From Clostridiales bacterium (lineage in GTDB: Bacteria > Bacillota > Clostridia > Lachnospirales > Lachnospiraceae), in assembly GCA_019424245.1 (NCBI GenBank), contig JAHYZV010000003.1, positions 1 to 64,000 of the forward strand: a DNA stretch of 64,000 nucleotides. Reading direction: 5' to 3'. Position numbers and translations under genes: made by a program. Shown one piece after another: positions 60,974-64,000 of this stretch (position 1 is the stretch's first letter; every line of letters begins with the position of its first letter). The notes beneath the pieces were generated by a model. The model saw only the letters and a program-made list of their open reading frames with translations. It searched no databases and had not been told where the DNA came from.

Positions 60974-61003
60974 ACACCGTCAGTTTGCTGGCGGTGTTTT
61001 TTT
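60974..61003 (+). terminator. Intrinsic terminator of ftsZ
   Basis: ACACCGTCAG pairs with CTGGCGGTGT (G-T allowed) around TTTG, followed by seven T. Confidence 0.93.
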
Positions 61004-61020
61004 GTGCCCACTCTGTTGTT

Positions 61021-61053
61021 TTGACAAATTTTGCATGATATGTCGTATATAAT
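61021..61053 (+). promoter_or_regulatory. spoIIG-type promoter with 21-bp spacing and Spo0A-like boxes
   Basis: TTGACA (61021-61026) and TATAAT (61048-61053) are consensus but 21 bp apart, too far for ordinary sigma-A use. TGTCGTA (61041-61047) touches the -10 and matches the Spo0A box TGTCGAA in six of seven positions; TTTGACA (61020-61026) is a reversed near-match. The B. subtilis spoIIG promoter has the same unusual long spacing and needs Spo0A-P. Confidence 0.7.
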
Positions 61054-61093
61054 TCCACTTGTAACAAAGAAACGGATTCAAAACAAGGAGGTG

Positions 61094-61960
61094 ATGTACG
61101 AAACGGTTATATATGCAGATGTTCTGTTTGGAATAAACCTTGTGGCAAACCTGTGCGTGCTGCTTATAACAGACTGGATATTTAAATTTTCTGCCAGAAT
61201 ATCCAGAATGATTATTTCTGCCACTTTAGGAGCTGTATGGGCTGTCATATGTGTGTGTATTCCACTAAGATTTGCACTGCTTGAAAAGTTTATTACATAT
61301 GTTCCGGTAACATTAATCATGGCTATGATAATGCTTTCCGGTACTAAAGACTTTAAGCAGAAAACATCAAAACAATTAAAGCTTTATATGAGGAATCTGT
61401 TGAAAGCAGGTGCAGGAATGATTCTTATTGCACTTTTTGCAGGTGGGATAATGCATTGGTTAAAGTACACATTTGCAGGGTATTTTATTGGAAATGTAAT
61501 TCTGTCTGACAGTGAGCTTGTAATCTTTCTTACTGTGACGGTTATAGTTGTTGTCATTGTGCTTAAGACACTTAAAACTATCAGGATAACAGATGGTTTG
61601 AAAAGACACATTGTGATTGGCGTAGCGGAACGGGAATTTGAAATGGACGCAATAATTGATACAGGCAACAGCCTTATTGATTATGTTGGGAAAAGACCTG
61701 TTACAGTGGTTGAAAGAACGTATTTCAACGATATTCTCAGTGACATAGATAACTTACAAAAGCTTGGATATCATCTGATTCCATATAACAGTGTGGGAAA
61801 TTCAGGTGGGATGATGGAAATCATAACAGCAGATTATATACATATATACGAGGGAGAAAATGTTGTGAAAAGGGAGCATGCGGCTATAGGTATGTCTCTT
61901 AGGCAGATTAATAAGAATGGGGATTATCATGCCCTTTTGGGGAAGGACATGATTATGTAG
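61094..61960 (+). CDS. spoIIGA: Sigma-E processing peptidase SpoIIGA
   Basis: SpoIIGA is a membrane aspartic protease that removes the pro-sequence of sigma-E in the mother cell during sporulation. It is 288 aa: five membrane helices in the first 160 residues, then a cytoplasmic retroviral-type protease domain with the catalytic DTGNS (in DAIIDTGNSLIDYVG) and HLIPYNSVG. The ATG at 61094 gives MYETVIYADVLF, the family N-terminus, but the ideal AAGGAGGTGA site touches the start codon, an unusually short spacing. Regulated probably by Spo0A. It is followed by its substrate gene. Confidence 0.9.
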   Translation: MYETVIYADVLFGINLVANLCVLLITDWIFKFSARISRMIISATLGAVWAVICVCIPLRFALLEKFITYVPVTLIMAMIMLSGTKDFKQKTSKQLKLYMRNLLKAGAGMILIALFAGGIMHWLKYTFAGYFIGNVILSDSELVIFLTVTVIVVVIVLKTLKTIRITDGLKRHIVIGVAEREFEMDAIIDTGNSLIDYVGKRPVTVVERTYFNDILSDIDNLQKLGYHLIPYNSVGNSGGMMEIITADYIHIYEGENVVKREHAAIGMSLRQINKNGDYHALLGKDMIM

Positions 61961-62002
61961 AAGAATCGGAAGTTTGAAGAAAATAAAAGGATGGATAGAA
62001 AT

Positions 62003-62743
62003 ATGGTAGTAAAGGTTGCGATGGCGGATCATTTTCAGTTTAAGGTAATGCCTTCTATAAAGAATTTTTGTTTATTAAAGCAGGGTGACGTACATTATAT
62101 AGGTGGGACAGATATATTGCCGGCACCACTTGGGGCAAGTGAGGAACAGAACGCAATAGAAGCACTGGGGACAGCTTCTGATGCTGAAGCAAAGCACACC
62201 CTGATAGAACATAATTTAAGGCTCGTTGTTTATATTGCGAAGAAATTTGACAATACAGGGGTTGGTGTAGAGGATTTGATATCAATTGGAACAATAGGGC
62301 TTATCAAAGCAATTAATTCATATGATAAGGATAAAAATATCAAGCTTGCAACATATGCATCAAGGTGTATAGAAAACGAAATTCTTATGTATCTTAGAAG
62401 AAACAGTAAGATAAAAGCAGAAGTGTCAATTGATGAACCGCTTAATGTTGACTGGGATGGTAATGAACTTCTGTTGTCAGACATTATTGGAACGGATGAG
62501 GATATTATATATAGGGATATTGAAACAGAGGTTGAGTGCAAAATGCTTAAAAAGGCTATAAACCAGCTTCCGGAGCGTGAAAGAATAATAGTTGATTTGA
62601 GATTTGGTTTGAGTTCAGAGGATGGAGAAGAAAAGACACAGAAAGAGGTTGCTGATATGTTAGGAATTTCACAATCATATATTTCGAGGCTTGAAAAGAA
62701 AATAATGCGTCAGTTAAGAAAAGAAATGGTTAAAAGTTGTTGA
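62003..62743 (+). CDS. sigE: Mother-cell sporulation sigma factor (pro-sigma-E)
   Basis: SigE directs early mother-cell transcription. It is 246 aa from 62003. A pro-sequence of about 27 residues precedes VHYIGGTDILPAPL, matching the B. subtilis cleavage region (YYIGG...LPPPL). Region 2 (NLRLVVYIAKKFDNTGVGVEDLISIG) and region 4 helix-turn-helix (TQKEVADMLGISQSYISRLEKK) are intact. The ATG at 62003 is 8 nt after GGATGG; an ATG at 61991 overlaps the site. It sits directly after spoIIGA. sigG, usually next, is absent. Confidence 0.92.
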   Translation: MVVKVAMADHFQFKVMPSIKNFCLLKQGDVHYIGGTDILPAPLGASEEQNAIEALGTASDAEAKHTLIEHNLRLVVYIAKKFDNTGVGVEDLISIGTIGLIKAINSYDKDKNIKLATYASRCIENEILMYLRRNSKIKAEVSIDEPLNVDWDGNELLLSDIIGTDEDIIYRDIETEVECKMLKKAINQLPERERIIVDLRFGLSSEDGEEKTQKEVADMLGISQSYISRLEKKIMRQLRKEMVKSC

Positions 62744-62768
62744 CATTTACCCCTTCCTTATGGACAAT
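62740..62768 (+). promoter_or_regulatory. Possible promoter of the amidase-like gene
   Basis: TTGACA (62740-62745) overlaps the sigE stop; GACAAT (62763-62768) follows after 17 bp, a four-of-six match. Confidence 0.4.
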
Positions 62769-62797
62769 AGTACAAGAAATATTAATGGGGTACTATA

Positions 62798-63574
62798 ATG
62801 AAACATCGTAAAACATTTAGAATAGATAAATTATTCGGACTGGCTACGCTTGTCTGCTTGCTGGTTATCACTTTAATGGTGTATAATGATTTTTTTAAGG
62901 ATACTGTAAGTGAGGGAAACGTTATTGGCAAAGAAACCGAGAGCGAAACCAGAACAAGTGGATATCTTAATGATAATAAGAATGTTGAATCTAAAGGGGC
63001 GTCTTCAAAGGCTGTAGTCTGTCTTGATCCATCAAAAGGTGGAAAGGATACTGGAGTGTCGTCATCAGGCAGGAAGGAAAAGGATATAAATCTTGAAATG
63101 GCTCTTGATATTAAGTCAAAGCTTGAATCTGATGGGATTGAGGTTGTCATGACAAGAACATCAGATAGGGATGTTACAGACGAAGAACGTGTAAAGATAT
63201 GTAATTCGTCAAAAGTATATATATGTGTGTCACTTAGAATGAATTCATATAATGCAGATACATCAGTTTCCGGTGCGGAGAGTTATATTCACACGACAAA
63301 GCCTGTTGAGGCAGCAGAGCTTTCAAGGATTATTCTTAAGAGCATGGAAAAAAGTACTGGAATTAAGAATCGTGGAGTGAAAACCGGTACAGTTGCAGAT
63401 GCAAAGGATAATTATTATATTAACGCTCATAGCAAATGTACAAGCACAGTAATAGACATGGGTTTTATAACTAATGTATCAGATTTAAAGAAAGTAACAA
63501 CTGATAAAACTAAGACAGCACAAGCCATAGCAGATGGCATAAAAGATTATTTAAAACAAGCGGGGTTATATTAA
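62798..63574 (+). CDS. Amidase_3-fold protein lacking catalytic zinc ligands (CwlD-like pseudoenzyme)
   Basis: This 258-aa protein has a signal-anchor helix (residues 14-30) and an N-acetylmuramoyl-L-alanine amidase (Amidase_3) domain from about residue 71. The overall match is strong (KEKDINLEMALDIK, VVMTRTSD, DEERVKICNSSK, GIKNRGVK, MGFITN). The first zinc histidine motif GHGG reads SKGG (Lys80), the second histidine in IHxN is Arg147 (SLRMNS), and the catalytic glutamate is Asp220 (VIDMGF); only Glu94 is kept. It is thus probably catalytically inactive, with a possible regulatory or binding role. CwlD trims spore cortex; a link to sporulation is suggested by sigE next door. Its stop overlaps lepA. 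Confidence 0.85.
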   Translation: MKHRKTFRIDKLFGLATLVCLLVITLMVYNDFFKDTVSEGNVIGKETESETRTSGYLNDNKNVESKGASSKAVVCLDPSKGGKDTGVSSSGRKEKDINLEMALDIKSKLESDGIEVVMTRTSDRDVTDEERVKICNSSKVYICVSLRMNSYNADTSVSGAESYIHTTKPVEAAELSRIILKSMEKSTGIKNRGVKTGTVADAKDNYYINAHSKCTSTVIDMGFITNVSDLKKVTTDKTKTAQAIADGIKDYLKQAGLY

Positions 63575-64000
63575 TGGCAGGAATTAATCAGAAGAACATA
63601 AGAAATTTTTGTATTATTGCACATATTGATCATGGCAAGTCAACACTGGCTGACAGAATAATTGAAAAAACCGGACTTCTCACATCAAGAGAGATGCAGG
63701 AGCAGATTCTTGATAACATGGATCTTGAGAGAGAAAGAGGAATTACAATTAAAGCACAGACAGTAAGAACTGTATATAAGGCATCAGATGGACAGGAATA
63801 TATATTCAATCTTATTGATACTCCTGGACATGTCGACTTTAATTATGAGGTATCAAGAGCACTTGCAGCCTGTGATGGTGCTATACTTGTAGTAGATGCG
63901 GCACAGGGAATTGAAGCACAGACACTTGCTAATGTATATCTTGCATTAGACCATGATCTTGATGTATTTCCTGTAATTAATAAGATTGACCTTCCAAGTG
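63574..64000 (+). CDS. lepA: Elongation factor 4 (LepA), cut by the window end
   Basis: Only the first 142 residues are present. LepA is a ribosome-associated GTPase. G1 AHIDHGKSTL, G2 region RERGITIK, G3 DTPGHVDF and the start of G4 NKID are intact, and the N-terminus NQKNIRNFCIIAHIDHG is typical. Its ATG overlaps the stop of the amidase-like gene (TAATG), so the two are translationally coupled. The gene continues beyond the window; it is not a pseudogene by anything seen here. Confidence 0.96.
   Translation, partial: MAGINQKNIRNFCIIAHIDHGKSTLADRIIEKTGLLTSREMQEQILDNMDLERERGITIKAQTVRTVYKASDGQEYIFNLIDTPGHVDFNYEVSRALAACDGAILVVDAAQGIEAQTLANVYLALDHDLDVFPVINKIDLPS

Noticed and set aside
63574..64000. 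Truncated lepA as a pseudogene
   Set aside because: The frame is open to the window edge and motifs are intact; the cut is due to the window.
1..64000. tRNA, rRNA, prophage, defence island or intact insertion sequence
   Set aside because: None of the diagnostic sequences or genes could be found on reading either strand; the content is core chromosomal.

Overview
The window looks like a chromosomal segment from a low-GC, Gram-positive, anaerobic Clostridia-type bacterium, most likely family Lachnospiraceae. The evidence is T-box leaders on trp and valS, a TPP riboswitch on a short (about 435 aa) ThiC, sigma-A-type promoters (TTGACA / TATAAT, several with a TGn extension), strong GGAGG ribosome binding sites, sporulation genes (spoIIGA, sigE), a DUF6465-type Lys/Ala-rich protein, and a MurE carrying the DNPR motif of meso-diaminopimelate ligases. 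The genus cannot be fixed from this sequence. Nearly all genes are on the + strand; only ychF is reversed. I see no rRNA, tRNA, CRISPR array, phage or intact insertion sequence. This is mostly core chromosome.

Layout. 1-6.8 kb: a small membrane protein, then a tryptophan T-box leader, an unexplained 250-nt structured and repeated leader segment, and trpE-G-C-F-B-A plus a small unknown gene. trpD is missing here and lies 22 kb downstream at 28.6 kb. 6.9-12.9 kb: an HPr-like protein, a Lys/Ala-rich H1-like protein, CarD, a MATE exporter, and a 922-aa multi-domain iron-sulfur/FAD oxidoreductase coupled to HypA. 12.9-21.7 kb: valine T-box and valS, a PAS protein, a 50-aa lipoprotein ORF, nadE, a PrsA/SurA-like foldase, two HAD phosphatases and mscL. 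22-30.3 kb: purine permease, YitJ-type methionine/folate enzyme, two small unknown proteins, murI, ybaK, a FliB-like protein, trpD, and a small TIR-like protein. 30.3-33.7 kb: ABC-F ATPase and riboswitch-controlled thiC.

33.8-49.2 kb is a long housekeeping run: ftsK, murE, priA, def, fmt, a YugP-type metalloprotease, rsmB, rlmN, the PP2C phosphatase and PASTA kinase pair, rsgA, rpe. It links wall synthesis, replication restart, translation initiation, rRNA modification and Ser/Thr phosphorylation. 49.2-61 kb holds ychF (minus) and then the division and cell wall (dcw) cluster: mraZ with a four-box 10-bp-period operator, rsmH, an FtsL-like protein, two class B PBPs, murD, ftsW, ftsQ, ftsZ. mraY, murG and murC are absent from it. 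61-64 kb holds spoIIGA, sigE, an amidase-fold protein that has lost its catalytic zinc ligands, and the start of lepA, cut by the window edge.

Most noteworthy: (1) a duplicated, highly structured element between the trp T-box terminator and trpE, with related hairpin-plus-ATGAGCTGCGA elements after the valS T-box and before thiC; (2) the inactive-looking amidase downstream of sigE; (3) the oxidoreductase-HypA pair without a hydrogenase; (4) hairpins that bury the ribosome binding sites of a 50-aa lipoprotein and of the second PBP; (5) a spoIIG-type promoter with 21-bp spacing and Spo0A-like boxes; (6) relocated trpD with its own putative promoter. No clearly new multi-gene defence or mobile system is visible.
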